Assembly (NCBI GenBank): GCA_903642235.1
Contig: CAHJWL010000002.1
Location: 186,001-250,000 of the forward strand
DNA from: Acidobacteriaceae bacterium
GTDB taxonomy: Bacteria; Acidobacteriota; Terriglobia; Terriglobales; Acidobacteriaceae
Reading direction: 5' to 3'
DNA: 64,000 bases
Part shown: positions 36,447 through 44,994 of the stretch, one piece after another
Numbering within the stretch: the first letter of the stretch is position 1
Layout: each line of letters opens with the position of its first letter
Made by a program: the position numbers and the translations under genes
Notes under the pieces: generated by a model
What the model saw: the letters and a program-made list of their open reading frames with translations, nothing else
Database searches by the model: none
What the model was told of the DNA's origin: nothing

Positions 36447-37538
36447 ATGCAAGACATCGGAGTTGCAGTGATCGGGTTTGGGCTTGCCGGGCGCGTCTTT
36501 CATGCACCCTTCGTCTCCGCCGTACCCGGCCTGCGGCTGCAGGCCATCGTTCAGCGCCGGGGCGACGAAGCAGCCATCGCCTATCCTCAGCAAAGCACAG
36601 GAGTCCGGGTGCTTCGTTCAGTCGAGGAAGCCATCACAGACCCGCAGATCCAGCTGGTTGTGGTTGCCACACCGAACGACACCCACGCCGCGCTTGCCCG
36701 GGACATGCTCCGGGCCGGAAAACACGTTGTAGTGGATAAGCCTTTCGCCGCAAGCGCGGGGCAGGCATGCGAGCTCGCCTCGCTCGCGCAGGAATGCAAA
36801 CTCGTTCTGGCTCCATTCCACAATCGCCGCTGGGATGGCGACTTCCTCACCGTAAAAGAGCTGCTTGCGGCGGGAACTCTGGGCCGCCTGGTCACATTCC
36901 AGTCCCGTTTCGATCGATTTCGCCCCTCCCCACGAGAAGGAACCTGGAAGGAGACGGCCAACCCGGCCAATGGCATTCTCTTCGACCTCGGACCGCACCT
37001 CGTCGATCAGGCCCTGGCGCTCTTTGGCACTCCGCAGACCATCACAGCCAGCGTTCGACAGGAGCGGGATCAGAGCTCCATCGAGGACGCCTTCGACATC
37101 GTCCTCACCTTTAGTCATCTCCGTGCAACTCTGAGCGCCACCATGATCGCCGCCGAGGCTGCACCCCGGTTTCTGCTGCACGGGACGAAAGGCAGCTACC
37201 GCAAGGCCGGTCTGGATCCTCAGGAACCCGCGCTCGTCGGCGGAGCCACGGTACCGCGGATGGGAGCCGAAGAGGAATGGCTGCGTGAACCGCAAGCCAT
37301 GTGGGGAGACCTGGTGATCGCCCCTGATCCGGTGACCGCTCCAGGCAAGCTGGAGCGATCCACAGTCCGAACCGAACCCGGAGATTACCGCGGCTTCTAC
37401 GCCAACGTACGTGACGCAATCCGCGGCACGGATCAGCTGGCCGTCACGGCAGACGACGGCCGGCGCGCCATCCGCCTGCTCGAAATGGCGCGCGAGAGTT
37501 CACGCGAGGGACGAACTCTTCAGGTCGACCTCTCCTGA
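36447..37538 (+). CDS. Gfo/Idh/MocA-family NAD(P)-dependent oxidoreductase
   Basis: 363 residues. The N-terminal Rossmann fold opens with GVAVIGFGLAGRVFHAPF, followed by LVVVATPNDTHAALARDMLRAGKHVVVDKPFA, which holds the family's EKP-like motif in the form DKP. The C-terminal domain (GILFDLGPHLVDQALALFG) carries the GxxxDxGxHxxD signature histidine. It begins 4 bases after xylB, so it is co-transcribed. The substrate is probably a sugar or sugar acid related to the pentose pathway; its exact identity cannot be read from the sequence. Confidence 0.9.
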   Translation: MQDIGVAVIGFGLAGRVFHAPFVSAVPGLRLQAIVQRRGDEAAIAYPQQSTGVRVLRSVEEAITDPQIQLVVVATPNDTHAALARDMLRAGKHVVVDKPFAASAGQACELASLAQECKLVLAPFHNRRWDGDFLTVKELLAAGTLGRLVTFQSRFDRFRPSPREGTWKETANPANGILFDLGPHLVDQALALFGTPQTITASVRQERDQSSIEDAFDIVLTFSHLRATLSATMIAAEAAPRFLLHGTKGSYRKAGLDPQEPALVGGATVPRMGAEEEWLREPQAMWGDLVIAPDPVTAPGKLERSTVRTEPGDYRGFYANVRDAIRGTDQLAVTADDGRRAIRLLEMARESSREGRTLQVDLS

Positions 37539-37649
37539 ACTTGGGGAAAAGTCACAGGGACGAGTCGTCTGCAGCCACAGACATCGCCCCGGATCGGCTT
37601 CCAGACCGGCAGAGTGCAGGGCCGCGGACTCACAGACCGGCATCGCCGG

Positions 37650-38195
37650 TCAGATCAGCCGGCGAACCGTCCGCCGGACCAGCTCCGTGGTAGCGCCGTA
37701 GAGCAGATGCGCTGCCGCGGGCGTGGCATAGGAGGCCGCCGATGCGTCCTTCGGCGATCCGGAGAGGTTCAGAGCCGGAACAGCCAGCAGATCGGCCCCG
37801 GCAAAGAGCACACCGCCAAAGGTCAGCCCGAAGCCAGAGCGAACGGCAGGCAGGTACTCCGCGAGACCGCCATACACACCGCCCATCAGCGCACCGAAGC
37901 TGTAGTGAACGAGAGGGCCGCCGGTCTGCTTTGCCGCCCAGGAGAGATGCTCGCCGCGGGTCACCGTATTGACGAGCGCGTCGGCGGCCTTCATGGTCGC
38001 GTCCGGCTGCGGATCCTCCTTTTGCTGCTCCCTCTGCTCGTGTAGCTCCTTGTTCTCTTCGTCGCTCTGAAGAGCCTCCTGCAGCTTCGGTCCAGCGCCG
38101 GTGGTGAACTGGTTCATGACCCAGGCGGCAACGACGCCGCCGATGGCGCCCGCTAGAATGCCGCGTACCGGGTGCTTGCCCGCCTGACTACCCAT
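37650..38195 (-). CDS. YagU/DUF1440-like membrane protein
   Basis: 181 residues from the ATG at 38195, which follows AAGGAGA by 6 bases; the longer open frame to 38330 is rejected. RGILAGAIGGVVAAWVMNQF is a first glycine-rich membrane segment, a charged cytoplasmic stretch rich in Glu and Gln follows (about 40-70), and two or three further hydrophobic helices (HYSFGALMGGVYGGL, GLTFGGVLFAGADLLAVPAL). This pattern is that of the YagU (DUF1440) family. Function is unknown, with acid-resistance roles suggested for the E. coli member. A GACCGGC/GCCGGTC hairpin lies at its 3' end. Confidence 0.7.
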   Translation of the reverse strand: MGSQAGKHPVRGILAGAIGGVVAAWVMNQFTTGAGPKLQEALQSDEENKELHEQREQQKEDPQPDATMKAADALVNTVTRGEHLSWAAKQTGGPLVHYSFGALMGGVYGGLAEYLPAVRSGFGLTFGGVLFAGADLLAVPALNLSGSPKDASAASYATPAAAHLLYGATTELVRRTVRRLI

Positions 38196-38292
38196 TCTGT
38201 TCTCCTTGTGCTCGCTGCTTTGTTGAGAGATGCGGCGGACTCCTGTGCCGTGGTCTTCGCGAACAGTATCATCGCGCGGGAACGCGGTTGCT

Positions 38293-39105
38293 TTACGTCG
38301 GATCCTGGCCGTACGTGGCTGTCTCGCCATGCTTGCGGAAGTAGTGCCGGTCGAGCAGCGCCTGCGACACGACGTCAGCCTCGCTCTTCAGCGTCAGTGT
38401 TCGGTAGGCCATACGAGCAACCGTCTCGAGAATGACGGCGGTTCGGGCGGCGTCGTGCACGCTTCTGCCCCAGACAAAGGGGGCGTGGCCGGCGACGAGG
38501 CAAGCAGGAACGGCAAGCGGGTCGAGAGCGAAGGCAGAGCCACCGGTTTGGCTGGGGTCCGGGCTCATGGCGCCGCCGGCATCGGCGGCGTGGGTGGCAT
38601 CGCCGGGGACGGGTCTGGTCTGGATGGAACCGGAGGCGGAGAGGCGGAAGCACCGGACGATGGCCAGACCGGTCTCATGCTCGTAATGGCCGGCAATCGC
38701 GTCATCGTGCAGCGGCTTCGTGCAGGGAATCGCTCCGTGAAAGGTATCGGCGTGAGTGGTGCCAAAGGCGGGAAGGGAGAGACCGGCCTGAGCAAAGGAG
38801 GTGGCAAACTCGGAATGGGTGTGCACAACGCCACCAATGGCAGGGAACTCGCGGTAGAGCAGTGTGTGTGTTGCGAGATCAGAGGAGGGCTTGAGAGCGC
38901 CTTCCACGATCGTTCCGCGGAGGTCAGTCACCACCATGTGTTCAGGCCGGAGATCGTCATACTCGACGCCCGAAGGCTTGATCACGATCAAGCCCTGCTC
39001 TCGATCAACACCCGAAGCATTGCCGAAGGTATAGAGAACCAGACCTCGCCTGACAAGTTCAAGGTTGGCTTCAAGGACCTGTTCGCGAAGTGACTGAAGC
39101 AGCAT
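38293..39105 (-). CDS. araD: L-ribulose-5-phosphate 4-epimerase (class II aldolase family) with internal insertion
   Basis: 270 residues against about 231 in E. coli AraD. EANLELVRRGLVLYTFGNASGVDRE, VIKPSGVEYDDL and KPSSDLATH match AraD. Zinc ligands His95 and His97 (VVHTHS) and His207 (VAGHAPF) are present. Residues about 155-197 are an extra stretch rich in Gly, Ala, Ser, Pro and Asp that has no counterpart in E. coli AraD. It lies just before the third zinc ligand. The C-terminal LLDRHYFRKHG is normal. GGAGAA precedes the ATG. It would join the arabinose pathway to xylulose 5-phosphate and so to neighbouring xylB. UlaF-type epimerases are the alternative. Confidence 0.88.
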   Translation of the reverse strand: MLLQSLREQVLEANLELVRRGLVLYTFGNASGVDREQGLIVIKPSGVEYDDLRPEHMVVTDLRGTIVEGALKPSSDLATHTLLYREFPAIGGVVHTHSEFATSFAQAGLSLPAFGTTHADTFHGAIPCTKPLHDDAIAGHYEHETGLAIVRCFRLSASGSIQTRPVPGDATHAADAGGAMSPDPSQTGGSAFALDPLAVPACLVAGHAPFVWGRSVHDAARTAVILETVARMAYRTLTLKSEADVVSQALLDRHYFRKHGETATYGQDPT

Positions 39106-39200
39106 GGCGCCTGGTTCTCCGTATGGTAGATACCTGCATGGTAAGCGGGTGATGGCATTACGTGTAGAACGACACCCGCTGTGACGCTACACTCGGGTCC

Positions 39201-39836
39201 ATGGAAATCCACGCGCCGCAAGGTCCCGTGCACGGCTTCAAGGACTTTCTTATCCACATCGCCATTGTGACACTCGGCATTCTGATTGCGTTCGGGTTAG
39301 AGGGGTTGAGAGAGACGATTCACAACCGGCATCTCGTGCGTGAGACACGAGAGTCCATGCACGAAGAAATGACAGCAAATCTGGAGCATGTGCAACTCGA
39401 GTGCGGCCATGTTACCCGCTATAGTACGGCCTTAAAGGAAGCGAGCGAGGCGATGCCGGCGCTTGCGCAGCGAAGTCAGGCGGAGTTCGGCGCGAGACTA
39501 AGAGCGGACTACAACCCTGGTTACATCCTTGTCGCGAATGCATGGGAGACGGCGCTCTCAACCGGAGTTCTGGCGCACATGCCTACCCTTGAAGTTGCCG
39601 CATATGCGTATGCGGCGCAGGGCGTCCGCAAATACAACACTGTGCAAGATACAACTCGGCCAGCCGACACGCGTGTGAAGGCATTTGCTGCAGCGCACGC
39701 TACGCTGACACCTTCTGACTTACAGCAAGAGACTGAATTGCTTCTGATCTTTACTTCCACCGAGAGCGATCTTTCCTACATGTGTCCGCAGGTTACGGCT
39801 GATATCGAACGGGCAGTGCGGGCAAGTGCACCCTGA
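39201..39836 (+). CDS. Hypothetical single-pass membrane protein (MEIHAP-type)
   Basis: 211 residues. A short N-terminus with a HAPQGPVHGFKDFLIH stretch is followed by one transmembrane helix (about 20-36) and a helical domain rich in Ala and Glu, with a hydrophilic second half. I recognise the MEIHAP...KDFLIH opening as recurring in acidobacterial hypothetical proteins, but know no function. Divergent from araD; it lies 76 bases upstream of argJ on the same strand. Confidence 0.6.
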   Translation: MEIHAPQGPVHGFKDFLIHIAIVTLGILIAFGLEGLRETIHNRHLVRETRESMHEEMTANLEHVQLECGHVTRYSTALKEASEAMPALAQRSQAEFGARLRADYNPGYILVANAWETALSTGVLAHMPTLEVAAYAYAAQGVRKYNTVQDTTRPADTRVKAFAAAHATLTPSDLQQETELLLIFTSTESDLSYMCPQVTADIERAVRASAP

Positions 39837-39912
39837 GATTGCTAGTAAGTGACAGGACCGCGCTCCTTCGCCGAGTCGAGCAGGAAAAACATCTGCTTGC
39901 TAGAGTAAGTGG

Positions 39913-41190
39913 ATGACAGGTGAGACTCAACAGGTGGAGCGGCCGGCGGCATCGGAGACGCAACACGATGCAGGTCTGCCGCGCGGCTTCCTGTGGGGGG
40001 CGGTACGGGCAGGGATCAAGGCCAGCGGAAACCCTGATCTGGCAGCCGCATCTGTCGCAGGCGGCGGAGTCGCGGCGGCCAGTTACACAAAGAATGCCGT
40101 GGTGGCCGCACCCATTACAGTCGGCCGCGAACACCTGGCCAGGACGGCCGGCCGGGTAAGCGCCGTTCTGGTAAATGCCGGCAACGCCAACTGCGCGACC
40201 GGAGCGCCAGGGATCGAGGCCTGCCGGCAGACCTGTGTGGCGGCCGCGGAGGCGATGGGCTGCATCTTCGACGAGGTCTTCCCTTCCTCTACGGGGATCA
40301 TCGGCGTACCGTTTCCCCTTGACAAGGTTTTGGCAGCGATGCCGGAGCTGCGCGAATCCATGGGCGCGACCATCGAGCACGCAGAGGCGTTTGCCGCGGC
40401 CATCCTGACGACGGATACGCGGATGAAGGTGGCGCGGGCCGTGGTGGATGTGGACGAGGCGGAGGTTCGGCTGCTGGGAGTCTGCAAGGGCGCGGGGATG
40501 ATTGCACCGCAGCTGGGTTTGCCGGTCGAGACTGCCGCGGCGCCGCACGCGACCATGCTGGTGTACCTCTTTACGGATCTCGCCGCCGAGGCGGAAGACC
40601 TGCGCGCGCTGCTGGCACCGGCAGTCGAGGAGAGCTTCAATGCGATCTCCATCGACGGGGATACCTCAACCAACGATAGCGTCCTGCTGCTCGCGAGCGG
40701 CGCGAGCGGCGTCGCGGCAGACGCCCGCGTGCGTGAGGCCTTTCGGAGTGCGATGTCGCTCGTCTGCCGCTCGCTGGCACGGCAGATCGTACAGGACGGC
40801 GAGGGCGTCGGCCACGTCATAACGCTGCATGTCACCGGAGCGGAGACGGAGGCCGAGGCGCATCTGGTCGCGCGAACAGTTGCGAACTCGCCGCTGTGCA
40901 AGACGGCATGGTCGGGCGCGGATCCAAACTGGGGGCGCTTGCTGGCGGCGGCAGGGCGGAGCGGCGTTCCGGTCGAAGCGGAACGCATGCGCATCGCCAT
41001 CGGCGAGGTACCGGTGTTTGCGCACGGCATGGAAGTGGAAGATCTCAGCAAGGACGCCGCGCATGCCGAGATGCTCGAAGCGGAGTACACCATCGCAATC
41101 GATCTGGGGCGAGGTGAGGCAGAGTGCCGCTTCATCACCTGCGATCTCACGGCGGAGTATGTCCGGATCAACGCCGACTATTCCACCTAA
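39913..41190 (+). CDS. argJ: Bifunctional glutamate N-acetyltransferase / ornithine acetyltransferase ArgJ
   Basis: 425 residues. Cytoplasmic enzyme that transfers acetyl from N-acetylornithine to glutamate, recycling the acetyl group in arginine synthesis. Family features: LVNAGNANCATG, FPSSTGIIG, and CKGAGMIAP followed by the ATML segment with the autoprocessing nucleophile threonine (PHATMLVYLFTD). SIDGDTSTNDSVL and WSGADPNWGRLLAAAGRSG follow. The precursor self-cleaves before that threonine. ATG 39913 lacks a clear ribosome binding site. No other arginine genes are adjacent. Confidence 0.95.
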   Translation: MTGETQQVERPAASETQHDAGLPRGFLWGAVRAGIKASGNPDLAAASVAGGGVAAASYTKNAVVAAPITVGREHLARTAGRVSAVLVNAGNANCATGAPGIEACRQTCVAAAEAMGCIFDEVFPSSTGIIGVPFPLDKVLAAMPELRESMGATIEHAEAFAAAILTTDTRMKVARAVVDVDEAEVRLLGVCKGAGMIAPQLGLPVETAAAPHATMLVYLFTDLAAEAEDLRALLAPAVEESFNAISIDGDTSTNDSVLLLASGASGVAADARVREAFRSAMSLVCRSLARQIVQDGEGVGHVITLHVTGAETEAEAHLVARTVANSPLCKTAWSGADPNWGRLLAAAGRSGVPVEAERMRIAIGEVPVFAHGMEVEDLSKDAAHAEMLEAEYTIAIDLGRGEAECRFITCDLTAEYVRINADYST

Positions 41191-41307
41191 GCACGGGCAT
41201 TCCTGTGAAACAGATGACGAACAGGGTGCGCTGCTTATATCGTTAGAAGCGATTGCCGCGGCGGTCCTGGTTAGGGCTGGCGGGACAGACTTTCCCAGGA
41301 ACGAGCC

Positions 41308-44007
41308 ATGACAACGAAGATGGATGATGCCGTAAAGCTGGACTTTTCCGCCGAAGTCGCGGAGTGGATTGAGGCGTTTGACGACGTCGTCGCGGCTGAC
41401 TGGGAGCAGGGTGCGGAGGTGATCGAAGCTCTGCGGGCGCGGGCGCGGGAGGCTGGCGTTCCGGTCGCAAGCGAGCTGACGACGCCTTACCTGAACACCA
41501 TCCCGAAGCATGACGAAGTGCCGTACCCCGGCGATCGCTCGATGGAGAAGCGCGTCGAAGCACTTATTCGCTGGAACGCGATGGCGATGGTGCACGGGCA
41601 GAATAAGAAAGACGCCGGCATCGGCGGCCATATCTCAACGTACTCGTCACTGGCAACGCTTCTGGAAGTCGGCTTCAACCACTTCTTTCGGGCCAGGTAC
41701 ACGGGTGCCACAGGCGAGGAGCAGCCAGGCGATTTCATCTATTTCCAGGGGCATGCGTCGCCAGGGGTCTATGCGCGCGCGTATCTCGAAGGGCGCTTCG
41801 ATGAGAAGCGGCTGGGAAACTTCCGCCATGAACTGCGCGGCGAGCCGGCGCTTTCAAGCTATCCGCACCCCTGGCTGATGCCGGACTTCTGGCGGTTCCC
41901 GACGGTATCGATGGGTATCGGGCCGCTCAATGCCATCTACCAGGCACGCTTCATGCGGTATCTCGAGAATCGCGGGCTCATCGAGAAGACGGATCGCAAG
42001 GTGTGGGCGTTTGTCGGCGATGGCGAGACCGACGAGGTGGATACGCTCGGAGCGATCGGGCTCGGAAGCCGCGAAAACCTCGATAACCTGATCTTCGTCG
42101 TGAACTGCAATCTGCAGCGGCTGGACGGACCGGTGCGGGGCAACAAGCGGATCATCGACGAGCTCGAGGGTGTCTTCCGCGGCGCTGGCTGGAATGTGAT
42201 CAAGGTAGTGTGGGGCTCGGACTGGGATGAGCTGTTCGCGCGCGACCACAAGGGCCTCCTCCTGAAGCGGATGGAAGAGTGCGTCGATGGTGACTTTCAG
42301 GCCTTCAAGGCGAAGGGAGGCGCGTACCTGCGTCGAGAGTTCTTCGGCCGGTACCCTGAACTTCTGGAGCTTGTCGCCGATAAAACCGATGAGCAGCTGG
42401 CGCGGCTGCATCGCGGCGGGCACGATCCGCTGAAGATCTTCAACGCCTATAAGCGGGCGATCGAGCACAAGGGCGGGCCCACCGTCATCCTGGCCAAGAC
42501 TGTGAAGGGATACGGTCTCGGATCGACCGAGGCGCGCAATGCGAGCCACCAGGAAAAGAAGCTGACCGACGACGGCGTAACAGCCTTCGTGCAGCGCTTC
42601 GACATCCCACTGCCGGAGGGCGCGGCGAAGGACGGGGCGTTCTACAAGCCGGGCGACGACGCGCCTGAGATCCAGTATCTGCATGCACGGCGGCAGGAGC
42701 TGGGCGGGTATCTGCCGAAGCGCGAGGTACCGGCGAGTGACTTCAAAGCGCCGGAGCTGAGTGCTCTGGCGGAGTGGACGGGCGGATCGAAGGGCCGTGA
42801 AGTCTCCACCACCATGGGGTTCGTCAGCCTCTTGCGCGGTCTGCTGAAAAATCCAAAGATCGGCAGGCTGATTGTTCCGATTGTTCCGGATGAGGGGCGA
42901 ACGTTTGGGCTCGAATCGGCGATCCGCCAGGTTGGGATCTACGCGCCGGAGGGGCAGAAATACGTTCCGCATGATTCCGACATGCTGCTGAGCTACCGGG
43001 AAGAGTCAGACGGCCAGATTCTTGAGGAAGGAATCACCGAAGCGGGGTCGATGGCTTCATTTACGGCCGCGGGCACAGCGTACGCCAACTACAAGGTGCC
43101 GACGATCCCTTTCTATATGTACTACTCGATGTTCGGCTTTCAGCGCGTCGGGGACATGGTGTGGGCGTTTGCGGACTCCCGCGGCAAAGGCTTCCTGATG
43201 GGCGGGACGGCCGGACGGACGACGATGCTGGGCGAGGGTCTGCAGCACCAGGACGGGCACTCCATCGTGCTGGCCAGCACTGTGCCCACATGTGTTACAT
43301 ATGATCCCGCATACGTCTATGAGCTCGCGGTCATCGTGCAGGACGGCATACGACGCATGTATGAAGAGGGCGAGGACTGCTTCTTCTACATCACCATGTA
43401 CAACGAGGACTACACAATGCCGGCTATGCCGGAGGGTGTTGCAGATGGCATCCTGCGCGGCATCTATAAAGTCAGACCGGCCGCCAAGAACAAGGCGACG
43501 GCCCCGATCAACGCAACCGTCCAGCTGTTTGGCTCGGGACCAATCCTGAACGAGGTCATCCGGGCACAGAGCATCCTGGCCGAAACGTACAACGTACAGG
43601 CCGACGTCTGGAGCGTGACAAGCTACAACGAGCTGCGGCGGAATGCGCTTGAGACGGAGCGCTGGAACCGTCTGCATCCCGCGGAGCCAGAGCGGGTCCC
43701 GACTGTACTTGAGGCGCTCGGCAGCACGAAAGGACCCATCATCGCCGCCAGCGATTATATGAAAGCGCTGCCGGATGGCCTTGCCCCCTGGCTGGGCCAG
43801 CGTCTGGTGACGCTGGGAACGGATGGCTTCGGCCGATCGGACAATCGCGAGCATCTGCGGCGGCACTTCGAGGTGAGCGCCGAAGCGATCGTCGGCGCGG
43901 CGCTTTCGAAGCTGGCGCGGGAGGGCTCGATCAAAACAGCGGTCGCAAAGAAGGCTTTCGAGGATCTGGGCCTCGATGTCGAGGCGAAGGATCCAGCGCG
44001 CGCCTGA
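41308..44007 (+). CDS. aceE: Pyruvate dehydrogenase E1 component, homodimeric type
   Basis: 899 residues, close to E. coli AceE (887). Thiamine-diphosphate enzyme of the pyruvate dehydrogenase complex that decarboxylates pyruvate and acetylates the lipoyl E2. The TPP motif begins at VGDGETDEVDTLGAIG and ends with FVVNCNLQ. GHASPGVYARAYLEGR and the C-terminal GTDGFGRSDNREHLRRHFEV are typical. AGGAACG precedes the ATG. No aceF or lpd gene is adjacent. A terminator separates it from the E1-alpha-like gene, so coupling between them is not direct. Confidence 0.97.
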   Translation: MTTKMDDAVKLDFSAEVAEWIEAFDDVVAADWEQGAEVIEALRARAREAGVPVASELTTPYLNTIPKHDEVPYPGDRSMEKRVEALIRWNAMAMVHGQNKKDAGIGGHISTYSSLATLLEVGFNHFFRARYTGATGEEQPGDFIYFQGHASPGVYARAYLEGRFDEKRLGNFRHELRGEPALSSYPHPWLMPDFWRFPTVSMGIGPLNAIYQARFMRYLENRGLIEKTDRKVWAFVGDGETDEVDTLGAIGLGSRENLDNLIFVVNCNLQRLDGPVRGNKRIIDELEGVFRGAGWNVIKVVWGSDWDELFARDHKGLLLKRMEECVDGDFQAFKAKGGAYLRREFFGRYPELLELVADKTDEQLARLHRGGHDPLKIFNAYKRAIEHKGGPTVILAKTVKGYGLGSTEARNASHQEKKLTDDGVTAFVQRFDIPLPEGAAKDGAFYKPGDDAPEIQYLHARRQELGGYLPKREVPASDFKAPELSALAEWTGGSKGREVSTTMGFVSLLRGLLKNPKIGRLIVPIVPDEGRTFGLESAIRQVGIYAPEGQKYVPHDSDMLLSYREESDGQILEEGITEAGSMASFTAAGTAYANYKVPTIPFYMYYSMFGFQRVGDMVWAFADSRGKGFLMGGTAGRTTMLGEGLQHQDGHSIVLASTVPTCVTYDPAYVYELAVIVQDGIRRMYEEGEDCFFYITMYNEDYTMPAMPEGVADGILRGIYKVRPAAKNKATAPINATVQLFGSGPILNEVIRAQSILAETYNVQADVWSVTSYNELRRNALETERWNRLHPAEPERVPTVLEALGSTKGPIIAASDYMKALPDGLAPWLGQRLVTLGTDGFGRSDNREHLRRHFEVSAEAIVGAALSKLAREGSIKTAVAKKAFEDLGLDVEAKDPARA

Positions 44008-44019
44008 GAGTCTCACCTG

Positions 44020-44053
44020 AAAGGCGAGGGCTCCACAGGAGCTCTCGCCTTTT
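44020..44053 (+). terminator. Terminator after aceE
   Basis: A 15-bp stem pairs 44020-44034 with 44038-44052 (one G-U) around ACA and ends in TTTT. The complementary A-run at its 5' side allows a bidirectional role. Confidence 0.88.
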
Positions 44054-44098
44054 GCTGCCTGCTGTACAGAGGTCCGTGGCGTTGGAAAGGCAGGGGCA

Positions 44099-44857
44099 AT
44101 GAAGAAACAGGCTGAAACATTCGAGAACCCATTAGTTCCCCATGCTGTTCTCCAGCAGATGTATGCAGGGATGAAGGCTCTGCGGGCGCTCGAGCCCAAC
44201 GCTGCGGCTCTCGCCGCCGGAGGGCACAGTCTGCGCGGCGAGGAGGCATGCCGTGCGAGTTCACTCCTGTCACTCGGAGCAGGCGATCTGGTCAGCGATG
44301 TGCCGGGGAGCGCGGTGAGAACGCAACGGCGGGGTGCCGCCGTCCTGGAGACGATGGCGCCCGGAGTTCTGCTCCTGCCGTCCATCGCAGCCGCTATAGA
44401 GCGGCTGTCTCTGGCGGTCGGGGCGGCGAGTGCTCTGCGCGTGCAGGGCGAGAGCCGCCTGGTGCTGCTGTATGCGCGTGCCGGCGAGGTTTCGCCGGCC
44501 GTGTGGAAGCAGAGCTTCGGCACAGCCGGCCGTCGTGAGCTGCCCATCATCTTCCTCGTACTGCCCCGCGCCGGAAAGCAACGTTCAGATCGGATCAGCG
44601 ATCGCGCCCAGAACTGGGGTGTTCCGGGCATGCCGGTGGATGCCGCGGATGCGGTCGCGCTCTACCGTGTCATGCAGGAATCCGTTCTGCGGGCGCGTGG
44701 CGGTGACGGACCGGCGCTGATTGAGTGCGTGTCGTGGCAGCCGGCAGGTGCCGCAACGCAAACTGTCGACGTTCTGAAGGCTATGCGGCGCGTGCTCTCC
44801 GTGCGCGGTCTGCTCCCCGTCAAGGCGCGCAGCCATGCGGTGCCCCAACCAAAGTGA
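44099..44857 (+). CDS. Degenerate dehydrogenase E1-alpha-like protein without TPP ligands
   Basis: 252 residues. The layout follows the alpha subunit of 2-oxoacid dehydrogenase E1. The first helix reads LQQMYAGMKALRALEP, GHSLRGEEACRAS parallels the GQEA region, LSLGAGD the usual GD stretch, and LSLAVGAASALRVQGESRLVLL the TPP domain core. NWGVPGMPVDAADAVALYRVMQES and GGDGPALIECVSW match the end of the domain. Where a functional E1-alpha has GDGA (metal binding) it reads ARAGEVS near 126-132, and the ENN position reads PRAG near 156-159. It should therefore not bind TPP. It follows aceE in the same direction and may be a regulatory or structural pseudoenzyme. Confidence 0.65.
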   Translation: MKKQAETFENPLVPHAVLQQMYAGMKALRALEPNAAALAAGGHSLRGEEACRASSLLSLGAGDLVSDVPGSAVRTQRRGAAVLETMAPGVLLLPSIAAAIERLSLAVGAASALRVQGESRLVLLYARAGEVSPAVWKQSFGTAGRRELPIIFLVLPRAGKQRSDRISDRAQNWGVPGMPVDAADAVALYRVMQESVLRARGGDGPALIECVSWQPAGAATQTVDVLKAMRRVLSVRGLLPVKARSHAVPQPK

Positions 44858-44858
44858 T

Positions 44859-44884
44859 CCGCAGCGGCTGAGTCGCTGCGGTTT
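44859..44884 (+). terminator. Terminator after the E1-alpha-like gene
   Basis: CCGCAGCG (44859-44866) pairs perfectly with CGCTGCGG (44874-44881), followed by TTTG. The hairpin begins directly after the stop codon. The T-run is short. Confidence 0.6.
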
Positions 44885-44994
44885 GCCGTTACACTCCGTC
44901 AGCCGCACAAGAGCAAGGAAGCCACCTTCGTCACAGGAGAAAGCTTACATCGCCAGTTACACTTAGGACGCTCGAAAAACACGCCGGGCTTGAG

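Noticed and set aside
37636-37652. GACCGGC/GCCGGTC hairpin as a terminator
   Set aside because: No T-run on either strand and it overlaps the YagU-like coding end.
40083-41171. 362-codon minus-strand open frame
   Set aside because: Antisense to argJ; Ser/Ala/Arg-rich shadow of a GC-rich gene.
43057-44631. 524-codon minus-strand open frame
   Set aside because: Antisense to aceE and the E1-alpha-like gene; basic, low-complexity translation.
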